Below are positions 30,727-40,463 of a stretch of 64,000 nt of DNA, piece by piece. The stretch lies in NCBI GenBank assembly GCA_024167805.1, contig CP099988.1:1992001-2056000 (forward strand), given 5' to 3'. Below the pieces are notes generated by a model. That model saw nothing but the letters and a program-made list of their open reading frames with translations. It ran no database searches and was not told the DNA's origin. The translations under genes and the position numbers were made by a program. Positions within the stretch are counted from its first letter, which is position 1; each line of letters starts with the position of its first letter. Source of the DNA: Methanobacterium sp. ERen5 (GTDB taxonomy: Archaea; Methanobacteriota; Methanobacteria; Methanobacteriales; Methanobacteriaceae).

Positions 30727-32808
30727 TTAGTCTCCTTCATTCATCATTTGAATTGTCATATTTTTAAACTGCAGTGCATCGGGATTTTGGGGATCCTTAA
30801 GTAAAACATCATCAAAACATTCTAATGCTTCTTTAAATTGTTTATTCATTCCCAGGCAAACACCTTTTTCTAGTAGGGCAAGTATGAATTGAGGATCTTC
30901 ATCCAAGGCATTGTCAAATGATTCAATGGCCTTTTCATACTCTCCTACTTCCTTGTAATTCAAACCTATCTGTTGCCATGCCCATGGATTTTCAGGTTCC
31001 ATCTCAAGAACTGTTTCAAATGTTTTTATGGATGCATCATGGTCGCCCATGTGTTTTAGGGCCACGCCCCGATAGTTTAATGCTTCAACATTATCTGATT
31101 CTAAGTCTAATGCTTCATCAAAATATTCAAGAGCTCTTTCAGGTTTATCCATGAATCCATATGTTTGACCCTTGTTTATCAGCACATCAATGTTGTCTGG
31201 GGAAATATTTAGGACTGCATCAAAATTTTTGAGCGCTTCATCATAGTTTCCCTGCTCCATGTTGATGAGTCCAGTTAGATGGAAGGCTTCATAATTATCA
31301 GGATCCATTATGGTGACCATTTCATAGCTTTTAAGTGCTTCATCAGCCCTTCCAAGCATCATGAGAGACCTTCCCTTGAAGTACCAAGCACCAATATTTT
31401 TGGGTTCAATTTCAATGGCTTTGTTGAAGGATATCAACGCATCTTCCGGCTTGTTAAGATATTCCTGGGAAACTCCCATTAAGAACCATGCTTCATCGTT
31501 GTCCGGGTCTATTGAAATTATTCTTTCGAGAGTTTCTATTGATTCATCAAATTTCCCAATGTTCTGTTGGGTTCTGGCCTTTAAAAATAGTGCAGCAACC
31601 TGTTTGGGATCAATTTCAAGCACTTTGTCACAGCATGCTATTGCATCATCGTAGTCTTCAACACTTATGAGCACACTTGCCTTGTTCATCAGTGCTGTTT
31701 GATCGTTGGGATTCAGTTCCAGTGCCTTTTCAAGACATTCTAATGCTTCTTCATTTCTGCCTAGGGTTAGGTAGGTGGCTCCCTTGTTGGTCCACGCCTC
31801 TGAAAACTCTGGATCAATTTCCAGTGCATGGTTGTAACATCCAATTTCCTCTTCATGTTCGTGGATTTCGTAGAGTGAGAGTGCCTTAGAATTCCAGATT
31901 GCAGCAGAATTAGGTTCTAAATCCAGGGCCCGGTCATAGGATTCAATTGACTGTGGGAACTGTTTAAGATTGTACAGCACAAGACCTAAATTGTACCACC
32001 CTTCGGTATTTTTTGGGTTTAAATCAACTGCTTTTTTGTAACAGTCAAATGCTTCCTTCAATTCATCCATCTTGGTGAGTGTTTCTGCCTTCAAGAACCA
32101 TCCCCTATCATCATCCAAATCAAGATCTATAGCATGATCAAAACATATGATAGCGTCACTGTAACATTCAAGCATGCTGTATGCAACACCCTTAGCATTC
32201 CAAGATTCAATAAATAATGGATCAAGGTTTAAACTAGTTTCAAAGGCATTAATTGCTTCATCTGTTCTTCCAAGTCCGCCCAGAGCATTTCCCTTCTTGA
32301 AATACAGATCAGGATCGTCTGAAATTTCTTCAAGAACTTCGTTAATTGAGTTTAGAGCATCATCATACCTTTCAAGATTGAGCAGGCAGTTGGCCTTTTC
32401 CTTAAGAACAGAATTTTTGTTATCAGTGGTTTCTAGGATTTCATCGAAGAGAACTAAAGCCCCTTCAAAGTTACCCATTGACGAAAGTAGGAACGCCTTG
32501 TTATTTATGAGAACTTCGTCATCTGGATGGAGTTTCAGTGCCTTGTCAAAACATTCCAGTGATTCGTCACATCTTTCAACAAGTAACAGTGCCATGCACA
32601 TGTTGTCCAAAGCCCAGGGATAGTTTGGCTTAATTGCAAGGGCTTTATCAAAACATTCTATTGCCTCATTTACTTTTCCAAGACCCATGAGAGCCATACC
32701 TTTACGTGTCCACGTTTCATAATCATCTGAATTAGTCTTCAGGAGCTCATCACAAGCTTCAATAATATCACTGAATTTTTGATGGTTTTCACCGTCATGA
32801 TCTTCCAT
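30727..32808 (-). CDS. Tetratricopeptide-repeat protein, about 20 repeats
   Basis: 693 residues composed almost entirely of 34-residue TPR units (for example WTRKGMALMGLGKVNEAIEC and AWQQIGLNYKEVGEYEKAIE), about 20 in all, forming a superhelix for protein binding. Acidic overall; no signal peptide or membrane helix. Ribosome-binding site GGAGG lies at about 32815. Large TPR proteins of this type are common in Methanobacteriales; the partner is not known. Confidence 0.92.
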   Translation of the reverse strand: MEDHDGENHQKFSDIIEACDELLKTNSDDYETWTRKGMALMGLGKVNEAIECFDKALAIKPNYPWALDNMCMALLLVERCDESLECFDKALKLHPDDEVLINNKAFLLSSMGNFEGALVLFDEILETTDNKNSVLKEKANCLLNLERYDDALNSINEVLEEISDDPDLYFKKGNALGGLGRTDEAINAFETSLNLDPLFIESWNAKGVAYSMLECYSDAIICFDHAIDLDLDDDRGWFLKAETLTKMDELKEAFDCYKKAVDLNPKNTEGWYNLGLVLYNLKQFPQSIESYDRALDLEPNSAAIWNSKALSLYEIHEHEEEIGCYNHALEIDPEFSEAWTNKGATYLTLGRNEEALECLEKALELNPNDQTALMNKASVLISVEDYDDAIACCDKVLEIDPKQVAALFLKARTQQNIGKFDESIETLERIISIDPDNDEAWFLMGVSQEYLNKPEDALISFNKAIEIEPKNIGAWYFKGRSLMMLGRADEALKSYEMVTIMDPDNYEAFHLTGLINMEQGNYDEALKNFDAVLNISPDNIDVLINKGQTYGFMDKPERALEYFDEALDLESDNVEALNYRGVALKHMGDHDASIKTFETVLEMEPENPWAWQQIGLNYKEVGEYEKAIESFDNALDEDPQFILALLEKGVCLGMNKQFKEALECFDDVLLKDPQNPDALQFKNMTIQMMNEGD

Positions 32809-33034
32809 AAGCGACCTCCTTTACAGTTTATTATATCAATGAAACTTGATGTAATTATCCCTCGAGGTTAATTCAAAAAAATGTTGTTTATCCCAGGTTT
32901 TTTTCGTGGCCGAGGCTGTTTTAATAGTAAATATTTAATCCTTAAATTAACATACAAATGCACAGGAAGAAAAAAACTAGTGATTGAAAAATGTTTATTG
33001 AACCATTTCATTTTTTTGAGGAGGAATGATTTTT

Positions 33035-33343
33035 TTGAGTGAAGACAAAGATTTATCAACGATTGAAAAGAAGGCAGATGAAATTTTAAAGGGTCACAAT
33101 GGAGTTTATTTGGATAACAGGTTATATTCTGCTTTACGAAAGGATTTTCCTGAATTATCCCGGAAAGATTTTAGGAAAGTTGTAGATAATCTTTTAGAGA
33201 CAGGATATTCCATTGAAAGAGGATTAATAAGGCCTTTAACAGAAAATGAGATTAAGGTGCAGATGAAGGAGCATGATGAAGGGAAAAATTCAGGTAAAGG
33301 TTCATCTGATCGTCCAAGACTTTCAACTAAAAGAGGTATTTAA
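33035..33343 (+). CDS. Small charged protein, unknown
   Basis: 102 residues, TTG start at 33035 chosen because GAGGAGGA lies 9 bases upstream, while the ATG at 33026 overlaps it. Sequence: helical N-terminal part (STIEKKADEILKGHNG) and a basic C-terminus (GKGSSDRPRLSTKRGI). No family recognised; the DFRKVVDNLLETGYSIERG stretch suggests a winged-helix-like fold. Confidence 0.6.
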   Translation: MSEDKDLSTIEKKADEILKGHNGVYLDNRLYSALRKDFPELSRKDFRKVVDNLLETGYSIERGLIRPLTENEIKVQMKEHDEGKNSGKGSSDRPRLSTKRGI

Positions 33344-33433
33344 CACACAGTGGTCGGATAATAAATTCCCATTTACCTTCCTTTTTTTGTTAACATGAAT
33401 ATTAAAAAAATTATTTGATTTTATTTAATGAAT

Positions 33434-33757
33434 TTATATGTCCTTTGAAAGATCTTCAAATTCCCTGTTGTAAATGGCTGTAAATTCCATCAATTTACTG
33501 AAAATGTATTTGATTGTATCAACATTTCCAGCTTCAGACTTGGTTACAGATACAAAAACATCAACTTCAACCCTGTTTTTATCTGAGTTGTAGGACAATT
33601 CAAAATGTCTTGTTGGTTCTACAGGGCCTAATTTCCAGCTTAACAACCGATAAAGCATTTCCTTGGAATCATCTTTGGACAGTTCATTATCAAAGAAATT
33701 TAACTCCCCATGAAATGCATTTTTTTCCCGATTTATTTTTACATCATCGATCTGCAT
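33434..33757 (-). CDS. Small protein of unknown function
   Basis: 107 residues starting MQIDDVKINREKNAF, with alternating beta strands (FELSYNSDKN, VEVDVFVSVT) and a C-terminal helix. No motifs or membrane segments. The start has a GGGTGAAC upstream. Convergent with the preceding gene. Confidence 0.6.
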   Translation of the reverse strand: MQIDDVKINREKNAFHGELNFFDNELSKDDSKEMLYRLLSWKLGPVEPTRHFELSYNSDKNRVEVDVFVSVTKSEAGNVDTIKYIFSKLMEFTAIYNREFEDLSKDI

Positions 33758-33974
33758 GATTGTTCACCCAATAAATTTAAGTATTTAATGGTTCTTATTT
33801 TTTATTAAAAATGGGGATAACTTAGCAAATTAGTGCTAAAGATTTTTTTGTCAGTTGACTTTGTTTAATATCCAATTTTTTAGAAATATATTTCATGTTT
33901 CAGCGTCATATTATTCTGTATAATTTTTACGTAAATCTTTGGAGAATCCAATTCCTTAATTGTAGGAAAAAAGA

Positions 33975-34987
33975 ATGAATCAAAATCAAAGATCAGTGTT
34001 ACTTATCGTAGTTGTCTTAGTTATAATGGGATTCACTACAGCGATAGTTTTTAACAGTTCATCCACGTCAACATCAGATTTAAACGCTCAAGCAGCTGAT
34101 TCCGTTGTTTATGTGGAAAATGGTGTGTCTGGAGTTGTAACCATCACTGATCCATTTCTTAACAAGACATCTGATGTTAATATTGTCTACGATCCCCTTG
34201 ATACTGGATCTGGATTTTTAGTTAACGATGATGGTTACATTGTCACGGCGTACCATGTTGTGGGTGATCCACAAGCTGTGCAGGACGAAGGAGTTTTAAG
34301 ATTGATGGAATCTGGAGACATCGAACAATACCTTGAAGAGCAGCAGTATCTGGATATACATCGAGATACAATCCTCAATTGGGCTTAGAACTCATTAACA
34401 ACACGTCGTTAATTCAAACACTGCCAGATGTAAACACAACAACCGAGCTAATGAATCAAAGGAATCTTCTCCATGTTAAATCAGCTAAACAACAAATTAG
34501 GGTCAGACTTCCTGGAAGTAGTGTTGGAGAATATGTGAATGCTAATTTAGTGGATGTTGGGAATCCTGAAACATCGGAGGATATGGCATTGATCAAGATC
34601 AATACATTTTTCACACGGCTACATCCACTCACACTAAATTCTAACACTCCCACTTTAAACCAGAGAATTCATATATATGGATATCCTCCAACCAATCAGG
34701 GAATGTACTCTAATTTCAACAGTTCTTCACTCAAACCAAATTCTAGCTCAGGTGTTGTAACCAATGAGTTACCTACCAACGGGACCTTTTATTACGAAAC
34801 CACTGCACAAACAACCTACGGATTTAGTGGAGGACCAGTTCTAGACTCTAACAACGATGTTCTTGGAATATTAATATACCGATTGATAACAGCCAACAAC
34901 ACAGATCAATCTAAAAGTGTTTTTCTTTCGTCACAGTATATTATCAAACTCTTAAATAAAAACAACGTATCCATGAACACAGAATAA
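33975..34987 (+). CDS. Secreted/membrane-anchored trypsin-like serine protease, HtrA type (apparent frameshift at 34370-34371)
   Basis: About 337 residues after one added A (RDTNPQLGLELINN joins the halves). N-terminal membrane anchor (SVLLIVVVLVIMGFTTAIVF). The chymotrypsin-fold triad is visible: His in VTAYHVVG (about residue 93), Asp in SEDMALIKI, Ser in YGFSGGPVLD. No PDZ domain follows, unlike DegP/HtrA. A 120-residue insertion between His and Asp is longer than usual. Likely an extracytoplasmic quality-control or surface-processing protease. Confidence 0.82.
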
Positions 34988-35149
34988 GAATTAATATATT
35001 TGCATTGTTTTTCACATCAAAACTATTAAACTCTCAAAAGATCAACGTTTGTCCAGAATTTAAATTTAACAGCAAATTTAACTTAAATTATGGAATATTT
35101 TTCATAGAACATATTTGTATTCATATTCAATTTTTGAGGTGTTATTTAA

Positions 35150-35505
35150 ATGGATTCTAATAATTTAGAGACAGATATCAAAATTACCGAAGAAGATGTC
35201 CTGGAGTTACTGCATCTCTTTACCAAAGTTCCATCCCTAATTCTTAAGGGGTAGTTTCAAGAAGGTCTAACGTGGTCAAGTCTTTCGAAGGTAAAATATT
35301 GGAATATAGAGAACAGTTGGCAGATGATGAACTTGCCAAGATCAAGGTGGTACTAGAAATGCCAACTTCTGAACTCAGGAAAATACTGCATAATGCATAT
35401 AAAAAATCTGGAAAAAAACAGTTAAAAATACTTTCAGAAGAAAATGCAGAACCGTTCATCGAGAAAAATTTGGATGCCCTCAAGAAAATTCTTTTCAATG
35501 CTTAA
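35150..35505 (+). CDS. Small helical protein (apparent frameshift at 35248-35251)
   Basis: About 118 residues: ATG 35150 with GAGGTG upstream gives MDSNNLETDIKITEEDVLEL, which stops at a TAG; adding one G to the four at 35248 continues KGVVSRRSNVVKSFEGKI and runs to the end at 35505. All-helical, charged C-terminal part (ELRKILHNAYKKSGKKQLKI). No family recognised. Last chromosomal gene before the phage remnant. Confidence 0.55.
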
Positions 35506-35595
35506 ACAAGTTTTAACCAGTTAAGTTTTTTTATAGGGTTGGATCAAATAAATTTTTATCATACTTTTTTTGTTCATTGAGATGGTGTTTTATAG

Positions 35596-36277
35596 GGTAA
35601 TTTAACAGGTTATGAAGATGTTGATTTATTAAATGACCAATACTCAACCATAACAGATGATTTAAATATAACAACTGGTGGTCCTTCATGAGTTATGGTG
35701 AAAACTCTGTTGATAAAAGCTTATTTTATGGTGATCTACTTGTTGATTTCTTTGACCAAGAAAACAATATGATAAATCCACCTTCCGATGTAGTTTCTTT
35801 TTATACAATCTCTTTGGCAAAGCCTTTGATGATGCACAGGAAACAATCAACAATTTATTATTAAATATTGATCCAGTCACCTGTGAATTACCATACCTAA
35901 ATATCATTTCTCAAGAGCTGAAACTCAAAAGAAATCCCTCATGGAATAATACAAAATGGAGAGCAGCAGTAATAAGTTATTATTACAACCTAGAAACAAT
36001 AGCAGGGATTGAATTTGTATTAAATCACATAAGTAAATATTATAATCACTCAGAATCCGAAACAGAACTTGAAGACATAACAGTTGAAGGATATTCATCT
36101 GGATTTAATTTATCTGATAAACATAACACTTTCAACCGTTGTAGTGACAAATACACAAAATTAGATCCTCTAGGAAGTATTTATGAACAAACATTCTATG
36201 TTGACTTTAAAAACAATCCAAGCAACGAGGTTATAACTGAATTATTAGCCATTATCGAGAATGGAGGAGTTACTTAA
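35596..36277 (+). pseudogene. Phage tail protein I-like, no start found, frameshifts at 35683 and 35798-35802
   Basis: About 227 codons in three frames; adding one C at 35683 and one T at 35798 gives one protein without internal stops. GYEDVDLLNDQYS at the left has no start codon, so the 5' end may be missing. The middle (DPVTCELPYLNIISQELKLK then NTKWRAAVISYYYNLETIAG) resembles the P2 gpI-type baseplate protein, where a WR..I helix and a following helix are conserved. It overlaps the next gene start region. Labelled pseudogene because of the missing start; the frameshifts themselves may be sequence errors. Confidence 0.55.
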
Positions 36278-36278
36278 C

Positions 36279-36512
36279 ATGTCAGTTGATATTGAAAAAT
36301 TTAAGGATGCCATAAATGCTTCTAGTGAAGTTGATATTGATTTTACAGAACTAATTCAAAACCTACACCTAGATAATGATGGAAACATTGAAAGTCAAGG
36401 AAACGGATTATATGTCCTAATGTCACCGGAATATGAAATTTTGGTTATGGCTGGTGGTGTAAGTAAAAAGGCAAGCCAAATAATAATGAATAGCACAAAT
36501 GGATGTGATTGA
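36279..36512 (+). CDS. Small phage protein
   Basis: 77 residues, ATG at 36279 (MSVDIEKFKDAINASS) one base after the previous stop, with GGAGG 11 bases upstream. The C-terminal half (GLYVLMSPEYEILVMAGGVSKK) is beta-rich. Unknown role; between baseplate and collar genes, so probably a tail component or chaperone. Confidence 0.6.
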   Translation: MSVDIEKFKDAINASSEVDIDFTELIQNLHLDNDGNIESQGNGLYVLMSPEYEILVMAGGVSKKASQIIMNSTNGCD

Positions 36513-36516
36513 TAAA

Positions 36517-37704
36517 ATGACAAACGAAGATTATGTAGATGAAGATCCTTTTGTATTAGGGGCTGAAGGACTTCCTGTTGAGTCTATAAATAATTTCCTG
36601 TTAATGGGAGGATTATTAGAAGGGAAAATGGACATAAAAGTTCCAGAACGATTTAAATCTCAAGCATGGGATAATTTAGAAACTCCACAGAAAGCCCGTT
36701 TCTGTAAGTTTACACTTCAAAATATGAGTGGAACAAATAATGGAGGAACATTACAGTTTGCAAATGGACAGGGTTGTATAATTAAATCTGAAATATTCAT
36801 GCAAATGTTAGATCAGATTAGCCAATTAAAAATTACAGGAACTGGACTTACTAACTTGACTATGAATGTACTGAATAAATACCCTGTGACAAGTGCAGAT
36901 GATATTATCTTGCAAAACATTGATTTAACAGATCCTGCAATCACTATACTTGATAGTGACATGGAAAAGGATTCGTTTTACTTAGAACTTGTAGCCTCTG
37001 GAAGTGTAACTGTACAAAATATCACATTAACAGTTCAAACAAAAAAAATGGATGGTATCGGAGACTTTGGTATTAACCGTTCCGCATTGTCTGGAGGAGA
37101 TCTATTCCCACTTCATGAAGCAGATTTAGATAGTGATTTACAAACTAAGGTAAATACTGGAGGGTCTGGTACAGCCATTAATCCTTATCCTGTTGGTTCT
37201 ATTTATTTAAGTGTAACAAATGCGAATCCTACTACCCTCTTTGGTGGAACATGGGAACAACTTAAAAATAAATTCTTATTAGCTGCTGATGATGCCACAA
37301 CAGGAGCACATGGTGGAGATAGTGGTGGAGAAAAAGACCATACCTTAAGTATAGCTGAAATGCCTATCCACAAGCACGATGTAGATATAGGTACAAAAGC
37401 AGCAGTAAATACAGCAACTACAAGCCCAGGTACAAGTACAGATGGTGCACACAGACACGATGCAAAAGTAACTCCCGCAGGAGGATCAGGTTCATTATCA
37501 AAAATCTATTCAGGTGCTGCTCCTTACAGTACATTAGGTGATCACATAGTCTCAGGAGGAGAACATGACCATACAGTTAATGCGCACGCTCACCAAGTAC
37601 CTGCTCACGACCACTCAATCCTAGAATCAAATAAAGGTTCAAATGCAGTACATAACAACATGCCCCCTTATCTAGCAGTTTATATGTGGAAAAGAATAGC
37701 ATAA
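36517..37704 (+). CDS. Phage tail collar/fibre protein
   Basis: 395 residues starting MTNEDYVDEDPFVLG. The C-terminal third has the tail-collar type domain: YPVGSIYLSVTNANPTTLFG, GTWEQLKNKFLL, EMPIHKHD, HRHDAKVTPAG, HDHTVNAHAHQVPAHDHS, and the end MPPYLAVYMWKRIA. The many His-Xaa-His pairs probably bind metal in a trimeric tip. The middle (LTNLTMNVLNKYP and VTVQNITLTVQTK) is beta-rich. Likely the receptor-binding or baseplate protein. Confidence 0.85.
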   Translation: MTNEDYVDEDPFVLGAEGLPVESINNFLLMGGLLEGKMDIKVPERFKSQAWDNLETPQKARFCKFTLQNMSGTNNGGTLQFANGQGCIIKSEIFMQMLDQISQLKITGTGLTNLTMNVLNKYPVTSADDIILQNIDLTDPAITILDSDMEKDSFYLELVASGSVTVQNITLTVQTKKMDGIGDFGINRSALSGGDLFPLHEADLDSDLQTKVNTGGSGTAINPYPVGSIYLSVTNANPTTLFGGTWEQLKNKFLLAADDATTGAHGGDSGGEKDHTLSIAEMPIHKHDVDIGTKAAVNTATTSPGTSTDGAHRHDAKVTPAGGSGSLSKIYSGAAPYSTLGDHIVSGGEHDHTVNAHAHQVPAHDHSILESNKGSNAVHNNMPPYLAVYMWKRIA

Positions 37705-37731
37705 TATAATATTTTCTTTTTAAATAGCTTT

Positions 37732-38290
37732 GAGGATGTTCCCCTTAGAAAAGAAGGTTTATAAGCTTTTGGGGGGATTATAAGTATCTTTAGTAGAGAT
37801 GGGAACATCCTCTTATCAAAGTTATTGGAAGCAGTATAAATCACTTATTAAAATTTTTAATGTGGGGGTTGAGGATGTTCCTTAAAAATAAGATGAAGTT
37901 CAACAGTTAGGAGAACATCCTCATAACAATTGTTATTCAATCTAGTATAAAAATTTTTATTCTGTAAATAAAAGGTGAGGACGCTCCCAGAAAAGAATCT
38001 ATTTTGAATCTGTAGAATTGAAAAACATCCAACTTAGTCCAATAATAATAATTGCAATTGCACCCATACTAAAATAAGAAAAATGAAACTCTTCTACAAT
38101 TTGAGTAATTAAAAAAGCTATAATCCCTATGATAATAATAACAATGCTAGTATAATAAGATTTCATTATAATCTCCTGAAAATTCATAATTATTTTTTTT
38201 AAAGAAAGTGAGGATGCTCCTAAAACGAAAAAGTCTTATCCTAATTTTTTGCAGAACTAGGTTAATTTATTGAGAGATTGGAACATCCTC
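37732..38290. repeat. Seven GAGGATGTTCC-type repeats in alternating orientation
   Basis: Forward copies at 37732-37744, 37871-37881, 37977-37988 (GAGGACGCTCCC) and 38210-38220 (GAGGATGCTCC); reverse copies at 37801-37812, 37913-37922 and 38280-38290. Most neighbours are 64 to 71 bases apart (one pair 42), and three forward/reverse pairs could form 10- to 12-bp stems. The sequence between the copies is AT-rich and not conserved, except for the small gene at 37999-38166. Confidence 0.75.
37999..38166 (-). CDS. Small two-helix membrane protein
   Basis: 55 residues, ATG at 38166 with GGAG upstream (MKSYYTSIVIIIIGIIAFLI), then a second helix (GAIAIIIIGLSWMFF). It lies on the opposite strand from the phage genes and inside the repeat cluster, between the tail and lysis genes. 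A holin role is possible from size and place but the strand argues against it. Confidence 0.5.
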   Translation of the reverse strand: MKSYYTSIVIIIIGIIAFLITQIVEEFHFSYFSMGAIAIIIIGLSWMFFNSTDSK

Positions 38291-38375
38291 GAATACAATA
38301 TGTTTAAATGAACATAAAGATTTTTTTTATTTTTTTATTTTTGACTTAGTGAACACTATGGAGGCATAATAAACG

Positions 38376-39242
38376 ATGAGATTTTTAAAGACAGGAAATC
38401 GAGGAAAAGATGTTTTAACCCTGAAAATCTGGTTAAATAAGTTTAAGTTCCGAGACGATGCAGGAAAACCATTGAATACAAACAGCGACCTATTTGATGT
38501 TTCAATGAGACAAGCATTAAAACGGTTTCAACGTGCTATACCTATTCCAGACACAGGTAAGTTTGACAAGAAGACACAGAAAGAGTTACCAAATTATAAT
38601 CCTGACAAACCAATCCAAGGAGTAGGTTATTTCATTAATCCAGAGATAACACCTTTAGATAAAATTGAGTGGTCAGGACTCCGAGCTAAAGGAATTACAG
38701 AGGTTTATGTTAGGATTGTAAATGCAAATTACAATCAATTTGGTTCCGATTTAACATCAATTGTCAAAGCAGGATTGAAACCATTTGCGTGGGTTTGGCA
38801 GGGATTCAGTTATACAAGTTATCTAACACTCCAAGGATGGAATATGGTTTTAGATATGGAAACCTATGAGATGCCTAAATTTTATGATGAAATTCGAGGG
38901 ATCCAGAACCTCTGTAAAGCTAATAAAAGAACATTTATTTTATGCACAAAAGCAGATGGATGGGACGGCGATCAAAAGTGGAGTACTCTTCAAGGGTACT
39001 GTGATTATCTTATGCCTATGTTGCACTTGCAGGATTACGGTATGACTATCGAATCATTGAGTGAGTATATGCAGAAATACAATAAGCTTTACCCTGGGAA
39101 AATTTACCCTGCATTGGAAACCTATAAATCTGATAAAAATGTTGTAGCCAAATCTAATTCTGATTTAATGAGTGAAGTAAACGCTGTTAAAACTTATTGT
39201 AAAGGTTTTGCACTGTTCCGGTATGGATTAAGTAATTATTAA
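38376..39242 (+). CDS. Predicted phage lysin: wall-binding domain plus glycosidase-like barrel
   Basis: 288 residues. Residues 1-70 (FLKTGNRGKDVLTLKIWLNK, MRQALKRFQR) form a peptidoglycan-binding-like helical domain, also present at the start of the next gene. Residues 80-288 look like a (beta/alpha)8 barrel: VYVRIVNANY, LKPFAWVWQGFS, MVLDMETYE with an acidic D160-X-E162 pair at a strand end, TFILCTKADGW, CDYLMPMLHLQDYG, IYPALETYKSD and FALFRYGLS. This resembles lysozyme-like GH barrels but is not a recognised pseudomurein enzyme. I predict a pseudomurein glycan hydrolase. Confidence 0.65.
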   Translation: MRFLKTGNRGKDVLTLKIWLNKFKFRDDAGKPLNTNSDLFDVSMRQALKRFQRAIPIPDTGKFDKKTQKELPNYNPDKPIQGVGYFINPEITPLDKIEWSGLRAKGITEVYVRIVNANYNQFGSDLTSIVKAGLKPFAWVWQGFSYTSYLTLQGWNMVLDMETYEMPKFYDEIRGIQNLCKANKRTFILCTKADGWDGDQKWSTLQGYCDYLMPMLHLQDYGMTIESLSEYMQKYNKLYPGKIYPALETYKSDKNVVAKSNSDLMSEVNAVKTYCKGFALFRYGLSNY

Positions 39243-39252
39243 AGGTGATATT

Positions 39253-39954
39253 ATGAAACAATTAGAATTTGGAATGTCAGGACAGGATGTTGTAGAACTA
39301 AAAACATGGTTAAACTATTTAGGTTTACGAGACGACAAAGGACAAAAACTTAATGTAGCAAGTAATGTGTTCGATGTACCATGCAGACAGGCCGTTAAAC
39401 GAGGACAACGTAAATGTAAAATAGAATATGATGGTAAATTTGGACCACAAAGTCAAGAAATGTTTAAATCATTGGATCCTAAAAATCCAAAACCAATCCC
39501 AAAACCAAGAGGAAAAACACCATTTCACCTTGTTGTAGAACAACACGTAAGATTTACATATAATACCTTTGATGAGTTCTTTAATGGACTTGGTGGAAAA
39601 GGGTATTTGTGGTACAATAATGATGTGTATCCCCAAGGTGAAGCTCTTGATAGACTACTAAAGGGATTAGGACTTAATTGTGCTGACATAGCTCAGATAT
39701 TAAATGCAGTTGGTGAAGATCTAGATAAGGAAATGCACTATGGACACCTTAAATGCCAACAAGGAGGACATATTGTTTCAATCAAAGGACCAATTAAAAA
39801 CGCAAAAGCTGAAAATAGGATCTATGATGGTGCTAAAAAGATTGACAAAAATAGTGGATTTACAAGTCCGGGCGATTATTGGTGTAAAACAACAGGATAC
39901 TTCATTAGCTATGATGATCCATGGCTTACAGGCGTAGATGATGGAGTGACCTAA
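39253..39954 (+). CDS. Pseudomurein endoisopeptidase-like lysin (peptidase C71 type)
   Basis: 233 residues. The N-terminal wall-binding domain (FGMSGQDVVELKTWLNYLG, CRQAVKRGQRK) is paralogous to that of the preceding gene. The C-terminal domain has the Cys-His-Asp arrangement of the Pei enzymes of Methanothermobacter phages: Cys143 in LNCADIAQI, His173 in GGHIVSIKG and Asp192 in RIYDGAKK. Pei enzymes cut the epsilon-Ala-Lys cross-link of pseudomurein. It begins 10 bases after the preceding gene. Confidence 0.82.
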   Translation: MKQLEFGMSGQDVVELKTWLNYLGLRDDKGQKLNVASNVFDVPCRQAVKRGQRKCKIEYDGKFGPQSQEMFKSLDPKNPKPIPKPRGKTPFHLVVEQHVRFTYNTFDEFFNGLGGKGYLWYNNDVYPQGEALDRLLKGLGLNCADIAQILNAVGEDLDKEMHYGHLKCQQGGHIVSIKGPIKNAKAENRIYDGAKKIDKNSGFTSPGDYWCKTTGYFISYDDPWLTGVDDGVT

Positions 39955-39955
39955 A

Positions 39956-40431
39956 ATGCCAAGAATGGTTATAATGAACTCAGACCTTATCAAAGATAAG
40001 GCCGTAGACCTTTCTTTTTACAAGAAGTTGGTAAATATCTAGATTTTTGGCGAGTTCCCTATAAGGCTTATAGCTACGAGGCCACGCCTCACGCATCTTT
40101 AATGAATCATGTAAAACTAACCGACGATGTTGTATTCATGCACAACTCATTGATGTGTCCTGGGGCCATCGTTGATGTATGTAAACCATGGTTTCAATCA
40201 ATTAAAGGAAAACGAAAATATCTCTGGAACTACTACACAAAAACAGAAGACTATGCTTTTGGAGTAGATTATCTCAAAAGATCTGATGACGACAACTTCA
40301 GCCCAGTAACATTCAAAGGGTTAAATCAACCAGTACGATATCAGGTACAAAACGGAGCATTCCACATAAACAGTACAATTGACCCAAGAAAAGTAGCAAG
40401 AAGATTGGCCATGCTAGCATACGAGAAATGA
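39956..40431 (+). CDS. Third lysis-cassette protein with wall-associated domain (apparent frameshift at 40015-40019)
   Basis: About 158 residues after adding one T to the five at 40015 (DLSFLQEVGKYLDFW). ATG at 39956 follows the preceding stop closely. SDLIKDKAVD, PHASLMNHVKL, VVFMHNSLMCPGAIVDVCKP, RKYLWNYYT and YLKRSDDDNFSP align in order with the C-terminal domain of the secreted protein at 26275-27277. No signal peptide. Its place beside two lysins suggests a wall-degrading or wall-recognising role. Confidence 0.65.
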
Positions 40432-40463
40432 AAATCACCATAAATCTACATAAAAATCTACAT

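Noticed and set aside
37999..38166. Phage holin
   Set aside because: Two membrane helices and the place between tail and lysis genes fit, but it is on the opposite strand, so it would not be expressed with the lysis genes.
37732..38290. Possible CRISPR array or tandem IS
   Set aside because: The repeats alternate in orientation, are only 11-13 bases long and bracket AT-rich DNA with one small gene; no cas or transposase genes.
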